From contig NZ_SCOH01000004.1 of NCBI RefSeq assembly GCF_005503445.1, positions 1 through 64,000 on the forward strand: a stretch of 64,000 nucleotides of DNA, written 5' to 3'. The stretch comes from Chitinivorax sp. B (lineage in GTDB: Bacteria > Pseudomonadota > Gammaproteobacteria > Burkholderiales > SCOH01). The notes below the pieces were generated by a model. That model worked only from the letters and a program-made list of their open reading frames with translations, did not search any database and had not been told where the DNA came from. Positions 37,247 to 46,428 of the stretch are shown in pieces (the stretch's first letter is position 1; each line of letters opens with the position of its first letter). Both the position numbers and the translations under genes were made by a program.

Positions 37247-37405
37247 ACAGTATGCAATCCAGCTCGTCACCTACTTGAGCGACAAGGTGATTCAATCACA
37301 TTGCGTTCATCCAATATGTCTTGAACCAGATAATAAGTAATCAGGCGTACACAAATCATCAGGCTTCATCAGCACAATGCACCTGTCATGACAAGGAGGC
37401 CCCTG

Positions 37406-38140
37406 ATGAAAACACGCTATTTGACAGGCTTGGTACTGGTTACTAGCTTAACCATCGCTATGGGTCATGCCAAAACGATCAATTTCTCCGGTTATACATG
37501 GGAGGTACGCAATGCCGCCACAGGCGGCCCCGGCCCCAATCGCTGGGATGAAAACAATGTCTGGGTAGATTCGCAGGGCCACCTGCATCTGAAAATATCT
37601 TATCGAAACGGCCAATGGCGTGCCGCCGAACTATTCCTACCACAACGTCTTGGGTTTGGTACCTATCAGTTCAAGCTGATCGGACGACCAGATCTGTTTG
37701 ACGATAACGTGGTCCTGGGTCTGTTCAATTACACCCGGCCAGATGTAGGACCTGATGCCACCAACGAGATCGACATCGAATTTGCGCGCTGGGGCAGTGC
37801 AGCCAATCCGATGGGCAACTATACCGTCTATCCCGCTGTTGCCGGCTTGCGGCATTCCTCACGTACCTTCGATGTCCGCCTGAATGGCGATTACAGCACA
37901 CATCGTTTCAATTGGACGTCACGTCAGGTGGCTTACCAGTCGTTACACGGCCACCAAGATGGAAACCTATATGAGATGAGCCGATGGTTATTCAACCCAA
38001 TTGATTACAAGCGACTGGTACCACAAAAACCACTACCTGTTCACATGAACCTTTGGCTATTCCAAGGCAAACCGCCCAAGAATAGCAAGGAGGTTGAAAT
38101 CATCGTGTCCGAGTTCAAATTCACTCCCACACCTCGTTGA
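37406..38140 (+). CDS. Secreted GH16-type glycoside hydrolase
   Basis: A 244-residue protein with a signal peptide (MKTRYLTGLVLVTSLTIAMG). A jelly-roll laminarinase-like fold is suggested by GYTWEVRNAATGGPGPNRWD. The catalytic signature NEIDIEFARWG has Glu121, Asp123 and Glu125 in the GH16 E-x-D-x-E spacing. GH16 enzymes cut beta-glucans or galactans and some act as transglycosylases. The ATG at 37406 follows AGGAGG; an ATG at 37388 in frame precedes that site and is less likely. Substrate not evident. Confidence 0.82.
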   Translation: MKTRYLTGLVLVTSLTIAMGHAKTINFSGYTWEVRNAATGGPGPNRWDENNVWVDSQGHLHLKISYRNGQWRAAELFLPQRLGFGTYQFKLIGRPDLFDDNVVLGLFNYTRPDVGPDATNEIDIEFARWGSAANPMGNYTVYPAVAGLRHSSRTFDVRLNGDYSTHRFNWTSRQVAYQSLHGHQDGNLYEMSRWLFNPIDYKRLVPQKPLPVHMNLWLFQGKPPKNSKEVEIIVSEFKFTPTPR

Positions 38141-38147
38141 TCGGTAA

Positions 38148-38165
38148 CCGGCCCAATCGGGCCGG
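38148..38165. terminator. Hairpin between convergent genes
   Basis: CCGGCCC-AATC-GGGCCGG forms a perfect 7-base GC stem between the GH16-type gene and the convergent M20 gene. There is no T-run on either side, so intrinsic termination is only possible; it may serve both directions. Confidence 0.45.
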
Positions 38166-38192
38166 CTCATCCGTTCAACCGATCAATTGGCC

Positions 38193-39464
38193 TTACTTAC
38201 CCTGTGCGACATCCATGATCAATCGCGTTACCAGATACAGACGTGGTTCAATTGAGCTCACTAGGATATATTCCGCGTCGGCTGTATGGGCGCCATAACC
38301 CTGTAACCCCATACGTTCCAACACTGGTGCTTTGGTTTTGAGCGCGGCAAACGCCGCATCCGTACCACCGCCATGAGCTTCCAGGTCAATCACCAAATTC
38401 TTACCCAATTCCTGATAAATGGATTTGGCATGGCCTGCCAAATCCCGCGTGGCTTGCGACAACTCCAACGGAGGGCGACGACGCTCAAAATTCAACTCAA
38501 CCTTGGCGTCAGGTAATAGCTGCTTTTTCACCCGTTCACGCAGTGTTTGTTCAACCTTGTCGTAGTCTTCCACCTTCAATACACGTACATCAGCCGAAGC
38601 TTTCGCCCCTGCAGGAATGACATTACGAGTCAGGCCTGCGTTAGCGATAGTCCAATTCACTTTCACCCCATTGGCCGGATCGGACAAATCTCGCATCTGC
38701 AATATCTGATGAGACAACTCATACAGTGCATTGACCCCCTGTTCCGGTGCTGCCCCCGCATGAGAAGCCTTACCTCGAACCACTAGATTGGCCGAGGCAA
38801 TACCACTGGTTGCCAGCTCCAGCTTGTCGGACGCAGCGCGTGTGGCTTCAAACGAGAGTACGACATCATGTTCGGCCCCCAGCTTCGCAATCATGTTGCG
38901 CGATCCGGGCGAACTCAACTCCTCGTCAGCATTGATCAGTACCGTTAAGGTGCCATAATCCTGGAATCGCAACGAATTCAGGATTGAAATCGTGTGCATG
39001 ATCACTGCAATACCTTGTTTATCATCCGAGATACCCAAGCCGTAAGCTTTGTCGCCGTCTATCCGGAATGGCTGTTGCGCTAATTGGCCAGGCTGATAAA
39101 CGGTATCCATATGAGCAATCATCAGAATCTTCTTGCTGCCTTTACCTGTGAAGGTGGCCTTGACCATTTTGCCCAACTGATCCGGCGTGTCTTCCATCCG
39201 GTACACATCAGCATTGGCATCCAGCATGTCGACCGTGCCCCCCAATGCGGTCAGTTTGCTGGCAATATGCATGGCCAGTCTGTCCAAACCCTCCAGATCG
39301 CGACTGCCGGATTCGATTGAAACCAGGTCCTTCAAACTATCCAGCAATACTGACTTTTCCTTTCTGGCTAGCTCCAAAACCGGTTCTACAGCCGCACCCT
39401 GAGCCGTTGTGGCCCATAGCACACATGCCGAAATCAACAGATTCAGTTTGAATGGAAAATGCAT
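38193..39464 (-). CDS. Secreted M20 family metallopeptidase (carboxypeptidase G2-like)
   Basis: A 423-residue zinc exopeptidase with a signal peptide (LNLLISACVLWATTAQGA). Zinc and catalytic residues are in IAHMDTVYQ, GISDDKQGIAV, INADEELSSPGS and LEAHGGGTDAA. The overall form is closest to glutamate carboxypeptidase (CPG2), with an inserted dimer domain. It probably releases C-terminal amino acids such as glutamate from peptides or folates in the periplasm. It is transcribed alone on the minus strand. Confidence 0.9.
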   Translation of the reverse strand: MHFPFKLNLLISACVLWATTAQGAAVEPVLELARKEKSVLLDSLKDLVSIESGSRDLEGLDRLAMHIASKLTALGGTVDMLDANADVYRMEDTPDQLGKMVKATFTGKGSKKILMIAHMDTVYQPGQLAQQPFRIDGDKAYGLGISDDKQGIAVIMHTISILNSLRFQDYGTLTVLINADEELSSPGSRNMIAKLGAEHDVVLSFEATRAASDKLELATSGIASANLVVRGKASHAGAAPEQGVNALYELSHQILQMRDLSDPANGVKVNWTIANAGLTRNVIPAGAKASADVRVLKVEDYDKVEQTLRERVKKQLLPDAKVELNFERRRPPLELSQATRDLAGHAKSIYQELGKNLVIDLEAHGGGTDAAFAALKTKAPVLERMGLQGYGAHTADAEYILVSSIEPRLYLVTRLIMDVAQGK

Positions 39465-40030
39465 GCAGTCCTCCCGAAACGATCAATGACGCTGCCACAC
39501 GACAGCGGGATGAAGGCCGATGTACCGGCTGATTGTTCTGATATTTTTATCTGAGATACCAAGGTAGAGCAGATGCGGCCCAATACCGCTTGCTGCTCAT
39601 CCCGTCTAAAGTGAACGACTGATTACTTGTATGCCACCCACACCTTGGCGCTGCTGGCCGATGTCAGCGATTGCCAGCTCTTGAGCAGGTTTGACCATTC
39701 CTCTTGTACCGTCAGCCATCGTTCATAGGTTCTTCACCGTCAAGATGACCTGTACTGCCCTTGTTATTCACGGTACCGCTTGATGCCGGAGGCATGCTAC
39801 GGCAGCCCGTTCAGGCTCGCCAACTAGATTCGATCATTCAAAAATAAGCAGGAAGTCACAGCTATCCTCGTGCCCCTCCTCGATACCTTGTTCTCACTCA
39901 GCCAGACATCGGCTCGAATGTTTGCCCTGACTGGTCATATCCACCTATACCTAACTGGATGAGCATGCCAATGCCCCCTGAAACAACTATGCCTTTTTGC
40001 TGACATCCATAACGCAACCGGAGTGAGACC
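39465..40030. other. Intergenic stretch without recognised features
   Basis: 566 bases between the M20 gene and the next binding-protein gene. No open frame with protein-like composition, no tRNA and no strong hairpin were seen. It should hold two divergent promoters. Confidence 0.6.
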
Positions 40031-40909
40031 ATGCCATTCTGTGTTTCCAAGCCAATTCAACGTTGGCTGTACATCTATCTGTTACTGGTCGGCAACGCGT
40101 TTGCCAATACCACTGTGACCTACCCTGCGCCAGAATCTGCCGATGACGTCCGTTTCCGGGATGTAATCGAACTACTGAAAACGGCGCTGGATAAAACTGC
40201 TGGTGAAATGGGTCCCGCTATATTGAAGCCTTCCGACAGTGGCATGACCGAAGCGCGGTATATGGAAGAACTGAAGGCAGGCCGCAGCATCAATGTGGCC
40301 TGGAGCTCAACCTCGGTAGACAAGGAAAAAGAGTTCATCCCGATTCGCATCTGCCTTCGCAAAGGCTTATTGGGCTACCGGCTATCGTTGATCTCAAAAA
40401 ACAAACAAGCAGAAATCGACAAGGTGAAAACGCTTGATGACCTGAAAAAGCTGACATTGGGCCAAGGAATTGGCTGGGGAGACGTCAAACTGTATGAAGC
40501 CAACGGCATCAAAGTCACCACAGCAAAGTACGATGGCTTGTTCCCGATGGCAGCAGCTGGCCGGATTGATTTGTTCCCACGTGGTATCACCGAAGCGATT
40601 GACGAATATGAACAACGCAAAAAGGCCAACCCGGATCTGGTCATCGAAAAAGGGTTATTGATCCACTACCCATGGCCGTTCTATATCTTCGTCAACAAAA
40701 AAGATAAAGCCTTGGCTGATCGCATTGAAAAGGGCTTCCGTACCATGCTGAAAGATGGGTCCTATGATGTGATCTTCAAAAAGTACAACCAGACTGCCAT
40801 CGATAAAGGCCAAGTGAAGGGCAGGCGGGTCATCGAAGTGGCCAATCCGATGCTACCGAAGGAAACACCATTGTCCGATGCCAGCCTATGGTTCGATCCA
40901 ACCAAGTAA
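40031..40909 (+). CDS. Periplasmic solute-binding protein (paralogue 2)
   Basis: A 292-residue exported protein: signal peptide to about residue 24 (IYLLLVGNAFANT), then a two-lobe binding-protein domain. Shared landmarks with its paralogues are AWSSTSVDKEKEF, GQGIGWGDVKLYEANGI, DLFPRGITEA, HYPWPFYIFVNK and NPMLPKETPL. There is no adjacent permease or ATPase. It lies 72 bases before paralogue 3, which it closely resembles, suggesting a tandem duplication. The ligand could be an amino acid-like or other small molecule; not determinable. Confidence 0.82.
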   Translation: MPFCVSKPIQRWLYIYLLLVGNAFANTTVTYPAPESADDVRFRDVIELLKTALDKTAGEMGPAILKPSDSGMTEARYMEELKAGRSINVAWSSTSVDKEKEFIPIRICLRKGLLGYRLSLISKNKQAEIDKVKTLDDLKKLTLGQGIGWGDVKLYEANGIKVTTAKYDGLFPMAAAGRIDLFPRGITEAIDEYEQRKKANPDLVIEKGLLIHYPWPFYIFVNKKDKALADRIEKGFRTMLKDGSYDVIFKKYNQTAIDKGQVKGRRVIEVANPMLPKETPLSDASLWFDPTK

Positions 40910-40981
40910 TGCATCACGAGCGGTAATACATGCAAAGCTGCGCGGCCGCTGTCGGCCGCCACTTCGCGTCAGGAGCTCACC

Positions 40982-41866
40982 ATGTGGTATCTGCGCTACA
41001 CAAGACACTGGCATGTTGTTTGGCTAGCACTTTGCCTGCTGTTCCCTGTTCAATCCATCGCGATGTTGACGGTCATTTACCCCCAATCGGAATCAACCAG
41101 CGATCCACGCTTCGAAGATGTCCAGACACTGCTACGTACAGCACTGAATGCCACTACACCAGAATTCGGCCCCTATGAACTGCTGCCATCCAATCAACCT
41201 ATGAACGAGGCACGCTACCTACGTGAACTGAAGATTGGTAAAACCGTCAATGTCGTCTGGAGCTCCACTTCCGTGCAAAAAGAGCGGGATTTTCTGCCGA
41301 TCCGCATCCCATTACGGAAAAGCCTGATGGGCTATCGTATTGCCCTGATCAATCAGGATAAGCAGGATGACCTCAATCGTATCCAAACCGTTGAAGATCT
41401 GGCCAGTCTGACCATTGGCCAAGGGATGGGATGGGGTGATGTAGACCTTTACAATGCGAATGGCCTGAAAGTACTGACCACCCGCTATGACAGCTTGTTT
41501 GCCATGGTCAACATAGGACGGGTGGATATATTTCCACGTGGCATCAATGAAATATTCAAGGAGCAAGAAACGTTTGGCCCGCAATTTAGCAAGTTGGCTA
41601 TCGAGAAGCATTTAGTGATCTATTACCCCTGGCCCTATTACTTCTTTGTTAACCGCAACAATCCGGAGCTGGCCAAACGACTGGAAACAGGCTTGCGCCA
41701 GATGATCTTGGACGGAACATTCGAACAAATCTTCCAGCGCTACCATAAACAGTCCATGGAACGAGCCAATATTCGCCAACGCCGCATCATCCGGCTGACC
41801 AATCCGTTCTTGCCGCCTGACACTCCGCTACAAGACAAAACCCTGTGGAACGACCCTGAAAGGTAA
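40982..41866 (+). CDS. Periplasmic solute-binding protein (paralogue 3)
   Basis: A 294-residue exported protein. It has a hydrophobic signal (WHVVWLALCLLFPVQSIA), then LTVIYPQSESTSDPRFEDV, VWSSTSVQKERDF, GQGMGWGDVDLYNANGL, DIFPRGINEI and NPFLPPDTPL. It aligns with the two neighbouring paralogues over its whole length. AGGAG lies 8 bases before the ATG. Same uncertainty about ligand and partner transporter. Confidence 0.82.
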   Translation: MWYLRYTRHWHVVWLALCLLFPVQSIAMLTVIYPQSESTSDPRFEDVQTLLRTALNATTPEFGPYELLPSNQPMNEARYLRELKIGKTVNVVWSSTSVQKERDFLPIRIPLRKSLMGYRIALINQDKQDDLNRIQTVEDLASLTIGQGMGWGDVDLYNANGLKVLTTRYDSLFAMVNIGRVDIFPRGINEIFKEQETFGPQFSKLAIEKHLVIYYPWPYYFFVNRNNPELAKRLETGLRQMILDGTFEQIFQRYHKQSMERANIRQRRIIRLTNPFLPPDTPLQDKTLWNDPER

Positions 41867-42208
41867 GCTGTATTATCAAATTGGTATTACATTCGGATAT
41901 GGCAATCAACGGATTATAATTATTCAACTTGGTCATGCTGATTTGCAGACTGGCCTGCTCTGACTGGCTCAACGTAGAAAATGTAGCCCAGCAAATATTC
42001 ATGTTGGCGCCAAATTGTCTATTAGTGACCGGCAAGGGCAACCAGCATTGCATTTATCAGCCGTACGGACCCACCCTGTACCCAATATCAGTCACGAAAC
42101 ACATCACAATAAATTACATTGGCATGTATTTTGCATTCCGGCCCGTCGATACATCTGGTATCGATGTAGGGAACTTTGGCCAGAGCCGCAAACCCAGGAG
42201 CAAGCCGC
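41867..42208 (+). other. Intergenic leader before the GH18 gene
   Basis: About 340 bases without a credible gene. A TATAAT at 41915-41920 could be a -10 box; its -35 partner is weak. The rest carries no clear repeat or structure. Confidence 0.45.
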
Positions 42209-44875
42209 ATGTCATCACAATGGATACCTGTAGCCACCGTGACGGTAAACCCGTCTCGTGCCTTACCCTGCTTCAGCTTACCCCCAATCGCATTGGGTTT
42301 GCTTCTGGCATTTGCCCCGGTTGCCGAAGCAGCCCCGCCCGTCATCGGCAACTGCCGCATCCTGCCGGCTGACCATATCTTCAATACACCGATTGATGCG
42401 CTTCCTAAGCACCCCAGCTCTGACACCTTCATTCGCACCATTCGCAGTACACCGCGCAACCTGCATCTGGACTTGGGAACGCAGATGGATCAGACCAAGG
42501 ATGACTTCTATGGCATCCCTTGGCAGAACGTGCGTGGTAAAAGCCTAGTCTGGAAAAAACTGGGATTCGATGCCCCATGGGGCGGACAAGGCCGCACGGA
42601 AAGCGATTGCGCCGTCAAGACGGCCAGTGGCTATCTCAGCATCAGCCCCTGTACCGCTGCCAATGCAGCCAACCCAATCTTTCCGATTCCCGATCACCCC
42701 ATTGTCGAAGGCGGTATTCCGACTTCTTCCAGCGATGAAGGTGATCACCATATCCTCGCCATTGATCAGGATAGTTGCGTACTTTGGGAGGCCTATCACG
42801 CCTTCCCACGCACCGATGGCGGGTGGAATGTCCATTCCACTGCCCGTTTTGACTTGAACTCCAATGTATTGCGGCCAGACGGTTGGACATCGGCCGATGC
42901 AGCCGGCTTTCCCATCCTGCCATTGTTGTTGCGAGCAGACGAAGCGAGCCGCGGTGAAATCAACCACGCACTCCGTTTCACCATTCAATCAAGCAAAATT
43001 CGCAACAGCCATGTCTGGCCAGCCCGGCATGACACCAGCAATGGTGGCGGATCACTGGACAAGCCGCCGATGGGCCAGTTATTCAGGCTCAAGGCCAGTT
43101 ATGTGATTCCGGACAATTTCACCCCACAGGCCAAGGCCATTCTCAAGGCGCTGAAGAAATACGGCATGTACATTGCCGATGGCGGGTCGGATATGTATAT
43201 CACCGGCGAACCCAGCAACCGTTGGCAATCCGCCACCATTTCGCAAGTGCAATCGGTACCGCACACGCAGTTCGAGGCCGTAGACATCACGCCCGTCACC
43301 AAGCGTCCGGGGTTCGATCCGAATTCTGGCTCGGCCCGCACCGGCACCCCACCAGTCGATACTTGTGCGCCATCCGGCCTGGATACCACGCAAAGTTACC
43401 AATTGCAGGCAAGGCATAGCGGCAAGGTAATGGATGTGGCCAATGGCAGCACCCTGGCCATTCAGAGCACTGCCAATGCCACGATTGCCAGCCAACACTG
43501 GCACTTTGAAAGTGCTGGCAACGGCTATTTCCGCATCGTGTCGGACAAGGATGGCAAGGTACTGGGTTCAACCGGCAGGCAGGCTATCGTCTTGACCAAA
43601 GCCAACAACAATAGCCAATTATGGTGCCCGCAAGCGACGGACAACGGCTACTACAACCTGGTCCAGCGCAATAGCAAAGCTGCGTTGGATGTAGAAGGCA
43701 GTGCCAAAACCGATGGTGCGCGTGTCATGGTGTGGCCGAAGCATAGCGGACACAATCAGCAATGGAAACCTCAGAAGCCGACGGGCGGCAGCGGCACCCC
43801 GGTTGCACAGCGCTGGGTCAACGGTTATTACGTGGGCTACCAGCGCGATTTGTACCCGGTTGATCGGATTGATTTCAAATCTCTCACCCACCTGACCATT
43901 GGTCGTATTGAGCCCAAAGCCGACGGCGGCTTGCTGACGACCTTTGATATTGACCCGGTCGAGGGACCTCGCTTTGCCAAAGACCTGGCAAAACGCACCA
44001 AAGCCGCAGGCAAGAAAGTCATTTTGATGATCGGCGGGGCTGGCACCCATGAACAGTGGGTATCAGCCGCAGACCCTAGCCGTTTAAACGGCTTTGTCAC
44101 CAATCTGTTGAAAGCCATGGACGAATATGGCGCCGATGGACTCGATCTGGATTGGGAGCCGCTCGAAGTGGCCGACCAAGCCGCCTTCAAGGCACTGGCG
44201 CAAAAGTTGCGCAGCAGCCGGCCCGCCATGCTGCTGACGGTGCCCATCGGTTGGATCAGCCGCAACTTCCCTGATGAAGCCCGACCCTACTTTGCGGAAA
44301 TCGCCCCGCTGTTCGATCAAATGAATATCATGAGCTATGACATGGCGTCAGGTTTCTGGGGATGGGATACCTGGCACTTTGCGGCGTTGTATGGCGATAC
44401 ACCCAACACGCCTAGTTCAATTGACGTCAGTATCAGCAATTACCTGCGGATTGGCGTACCCGCCAATAAATTGGGCGTTGGCATCGGGTTTTATGGATCA
44501 TGCTGGCGTCGGGTCTACGAGCCGCATCAGAAGGTGCTGCCCGGCAAACCCGGTGAACTGCCGGTCAATGGCGACAGCGACAATGCAATGAGCTACACCA
44601 ACATCATGGCGCACTATGCCAAATCGGCCACCCGCAAGTGGGATGCCACCGCCAGGATGAGCTATCTGACCTCACCCTCGCCTTTCGGGCCACAACAATG
44701 CAATTTTGTGTCCTTTGAAGACGAGCGTTCGATTGCCGAAAAGGGCGCCTATGCGAAAGCCAAGAAATTAGGTGGCACCATTATCTGGACCATCAATCAA
44801 GGCCATCAGCCAGGCAACCCGGCCGGTATGCGTGACCCGCTGTTGTCAGCGACACGCAAAGCGTTTTTGGAGTAA
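42209..44875 (+). CDS. Secreted modular GH18 chitinase-like protein with lectin domain and unknown N-terminal domain
   Basis: An 888-residue exported protein. The signal peptide covers about residues 1-42. Residues 43-365 form an unrecognised domain (landmarks GDHHILAIDQDSCVLWEAY, DGGWNVHSTARFDL, KKYGMYIADGGSDMYITG). Residues 394-528 are a ricin-type beta-trefoil lectin with repeated Q-x-W-type ends (NSQLWCPQ, NQQWKPQ). Residues 534-885 are a GH18 barrel with the catalytic DGLDLDWE (Glu650), VILMIGGAG and NIMSYDMASG. Chitin or a related N-acetylglucosamine polymer is the likely substrate. The ATG at 42209 follows CAGGAG; an upstream in-frame start at 42176 is less likely. A strong terminator follows. 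Confidence 0.88.
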   Translation: MSSQWIPVATVTVNPSRALPCFSLPPIALGLLLAFAPVAEAAPPVIGNCRILPADHIFNTPIDALPKHPSSDTFIRTIRSTPRNLHLDLGTQMDQTKDDFYGIPWQNVRGKSLVWKKLGFDAPWGGQGRTESDCAVKTASGYLSISPCTAANAANPIFPIPDHPIVEGGIPTSSSDEGDHHILAIDQDSCVLWEAYHAFPRTDGGWNVHSTARFDLNSNVLRPDGWTSADAAGFPILPLLLRADEASRGEINHALRFTIQSSKIRNSHVWPARHDTSNGGGSLDKPPMGQLFRLKASYVIPDNFTPQAKAILKALKKYGMYIADGGSDMYITGEPSNRWQSATISQVQSVPHTQFEAVDITPVTKRPGFDPNSGSARTGTPPVDTCAPSGLDTTQSYQLQARHSGKVMDVANGSTLAIQSTANATIASQHWHFESAGNGYFRIVSDKDGKVLGSTGRQAIVLTKANNNSQLWCPQATDNGYYNLVQRNSKAALDVEGSAKTDGARVMVWPKHSGHNQQWKPQKPTGGSGTPVAQRWVNGYYVGYQRDLYPVDRIDFKSLTHLTIGRIEPKADGGLLTTFDIDPVEGPRFAKDLAKRTKAAGKKVILMIGGAGTHEQWVSAADPSRLNGFVTNLLKAMDEYGADGLDLDWEPLEVADQAAFKALAQKLRSSRPAMLLTVPIGWISRNFPDEARPYFAEIAPLFDQMNIMSYDMASGFWGWDTWHFAALYGDTPNTPSSIDVSISNYLRIGVPANKLGVGIGFYGSCWRRVYEPHQKVLPGKPGELPVNGDSDNAMSYTNIMAHYAKSATRKWDATARMSYLTSPSPFGPQQCNFVSFEDERSIAEKGAYAKAKKLGGTIIWTINQGHQPGNPAGMRDPLLSATRKAFLE

Positions 44876-44952
44876 TTCAGGACGCAACGTGCGGTTCGGT
44901 TGGGCTTGTCAACAGACAAACTGGTCGAACCGCTAGCCACAGTGCCCCTTGG

Positions 44953-44980
44953 GCCCAGCCAGTTTGGCTGGGCTTTTTTT
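44953..44980 (+). terminator. Rho-independent terminator after the GH18 gene
   Basis: GCCCAGCC-AGTTT-GGCTGGGC followed by eight T: an ideal intrinsic terminator 77 bases after the stop codon. Confidence 0.93.
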
Positions 44981-45036
44981 TCAACAGTGTGCCACCAGCT
45001 GGACACGACACGCAGCAAGGCACCGCGCATCCGTGG

Positions 45037-46329
45037 TCATGCAGTCGCCAGCTCCAGCGGTGCCGTCTGTTCAATTTCGATACTCGCCGCCAATAAGGCA
45101 AGGCGAGCCACCACACCATAGGAATAGAAACGGTTCGGCGGACAGTCAGGATCGCCACTACAGTCGGGAATGGAGCACGGTGCCACAAACGACAGTGGTT
45201 CAAAGTGCATGCCAGGCGCATTCAGGTTTTCGTCCACACCACGGCCAGTATGTACGCGGTAGAACCCGCCCACCACGAAGCGGTCCACCATGTAAACCAC
45301 AGGCTCGGCCACGGCATCGTTCACATTTTCGAAGGTATAGACCCCTTCCTGAACGATGACTTCGTGCACTTCCTGGCCTTCCTTGATCACGCTCATCTTG
45401 TTACGCTGCTTGCGGTTCAAGCCAATTACTTCATCCGGGCTCTTCACGCTCATCACGCCCATGCCATAGGTGCCGGCATTGGCTTTAATGATCACATAAG
45501 GCTTGTCGGTAATGCCATACTGCTTGTATTTCTCGCCAATACGATCCAGCAACAACTCTACCTTGGCAGCCAGACATTCCTCCCCTTTACGCTCCTGGAA
45601 GTCGATGCCATCACAGCGGTCGAAATACGGGTTGATCAACCATGGGTCAATATCCAGTAGCTTGGCAAAATCTGCAGCCACCTGATCGTAAGCTTCAAAG
45701 TGGTTGGTCTTCTTACGGGTTGCCCAGCCTGCATGCGGTGGCGGCAACAAATTCTGCTCAATGTCTTGCAGGATATCCGGCACCCCTGCAGACAAATCAT
45801 TGTTCAACAATACGATGCACGGATTGAAGCCATCCACCTTGACCCGATTACCATCACGCCTCAACGGTTCCAGCAACAAGGAATCACCGGAAGGCAGCTC
45901 AATAGTGGTAGGTGCGGTTACTTCAGGCGAGATACTGCCCAGGCGTACATTCAGCCCGGCCATTTTCAGCACGGATTGCAGTGTTGCCACGTTCTGTAGA
46001 TAGAAGGTATTGCGGGTGTGGTTCTCCGGAATCAGCAATAGGCTGCGTGCATCTGGACAGATCTTTTCCAACGCAGATTGAACTGCTTGCACACACAATG
46101 GATGAAACTCACGGTTCAAGTTGTTGAACCCCCCCGGGAACAGGTTCATATCCACAGGCGCCAGTTTGAAACCAGCATTGCGCAGATCAACCGAACCATA
46201 GAATGGTGGTGTGTGCTCTTGCCATTGAGTGCGGAACCAGTGCTCGATCTTGGGCATGGCTTTCAGAATGCGACTTTCCAGCTCAAGAATCGGGCCTTTT
46301 TGCGCAGTAATCAGGTACGGGACGGTCAT
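45037..46329 (-). CDS. gshA: Glutamate-cysteine ligase (proteobacterial TIGR02049 type)
   Basis: A 430-residue enzyme making gamma-glutamylcysteine, the first step to glutathione. It belongs to the type named from Acidithiobacillus and common in betaproteobacteria rather than the E. coli type. Landmarks are WFRTQWQEHTPPFYGSVDLR, DMNLFPGGFNNLNREFHP, IKANAGTYGMGVMSV and RVHTGRGVDENLNAPG. The start MTVPYLITA at 46329 is normal for the type; the frame is open to 46401. It lies downstream of the AcoR-type gene on the same strand, with gshB about 9 kb away. Confidence 0.93.
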   Translation of the reverse strand: MTVPYLITAQKGPILELESRILKAMPKIEHWFRTQWQEHTPPFYGSVDLRNAGFKLAPVDMNLFPGGFNNLNREFHPLCVQAVQSALEKICPDARSLLLIPENHTRNTFYLQNVATLQSVLKMAGLNVRLGSISPEVTAPTTIELPSGDSLLLEPLRRDGNRVKVDGFNPCIVLLNNDLSAGVPDILQDIEQNLLPPPHAGWATRKKTNHFEAYDQVAADFAKLLDIDPWLINPYFDRCDGIDFQERKGEECLAAKVELLLDRIGEKYKQYGITDKPYVIIKANAGTYGMGVMSVKSPDEVIGLNRKQRNKMSVIKEGQEVHEVIVQEGVYTFENVNDAVAEPVVYMVDRFVVGGFYRVHTGRGVDENLNAPGMHFEPLSFVAPCSIPDCSGDPDCPPNRFYSYGVVARLALLAASIEIEQTAPLELATA

Positions 46330-46428
46330 GGAGCCTGTTCTCTCGTCAAAGGGCCAGCCGAAGCTCGGCAGGCCGGGGATGAATGAAGGGCGGGTATCCA
46401 ATCAAAGTTGGGGACGCCCGGCCGGATT

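Noticed and set aside
43079-43504. 141-codon open frame antisense to the GH18 gene
   Set aside because: Overlaps the well-supported secreted protein in full and has no independent signals.
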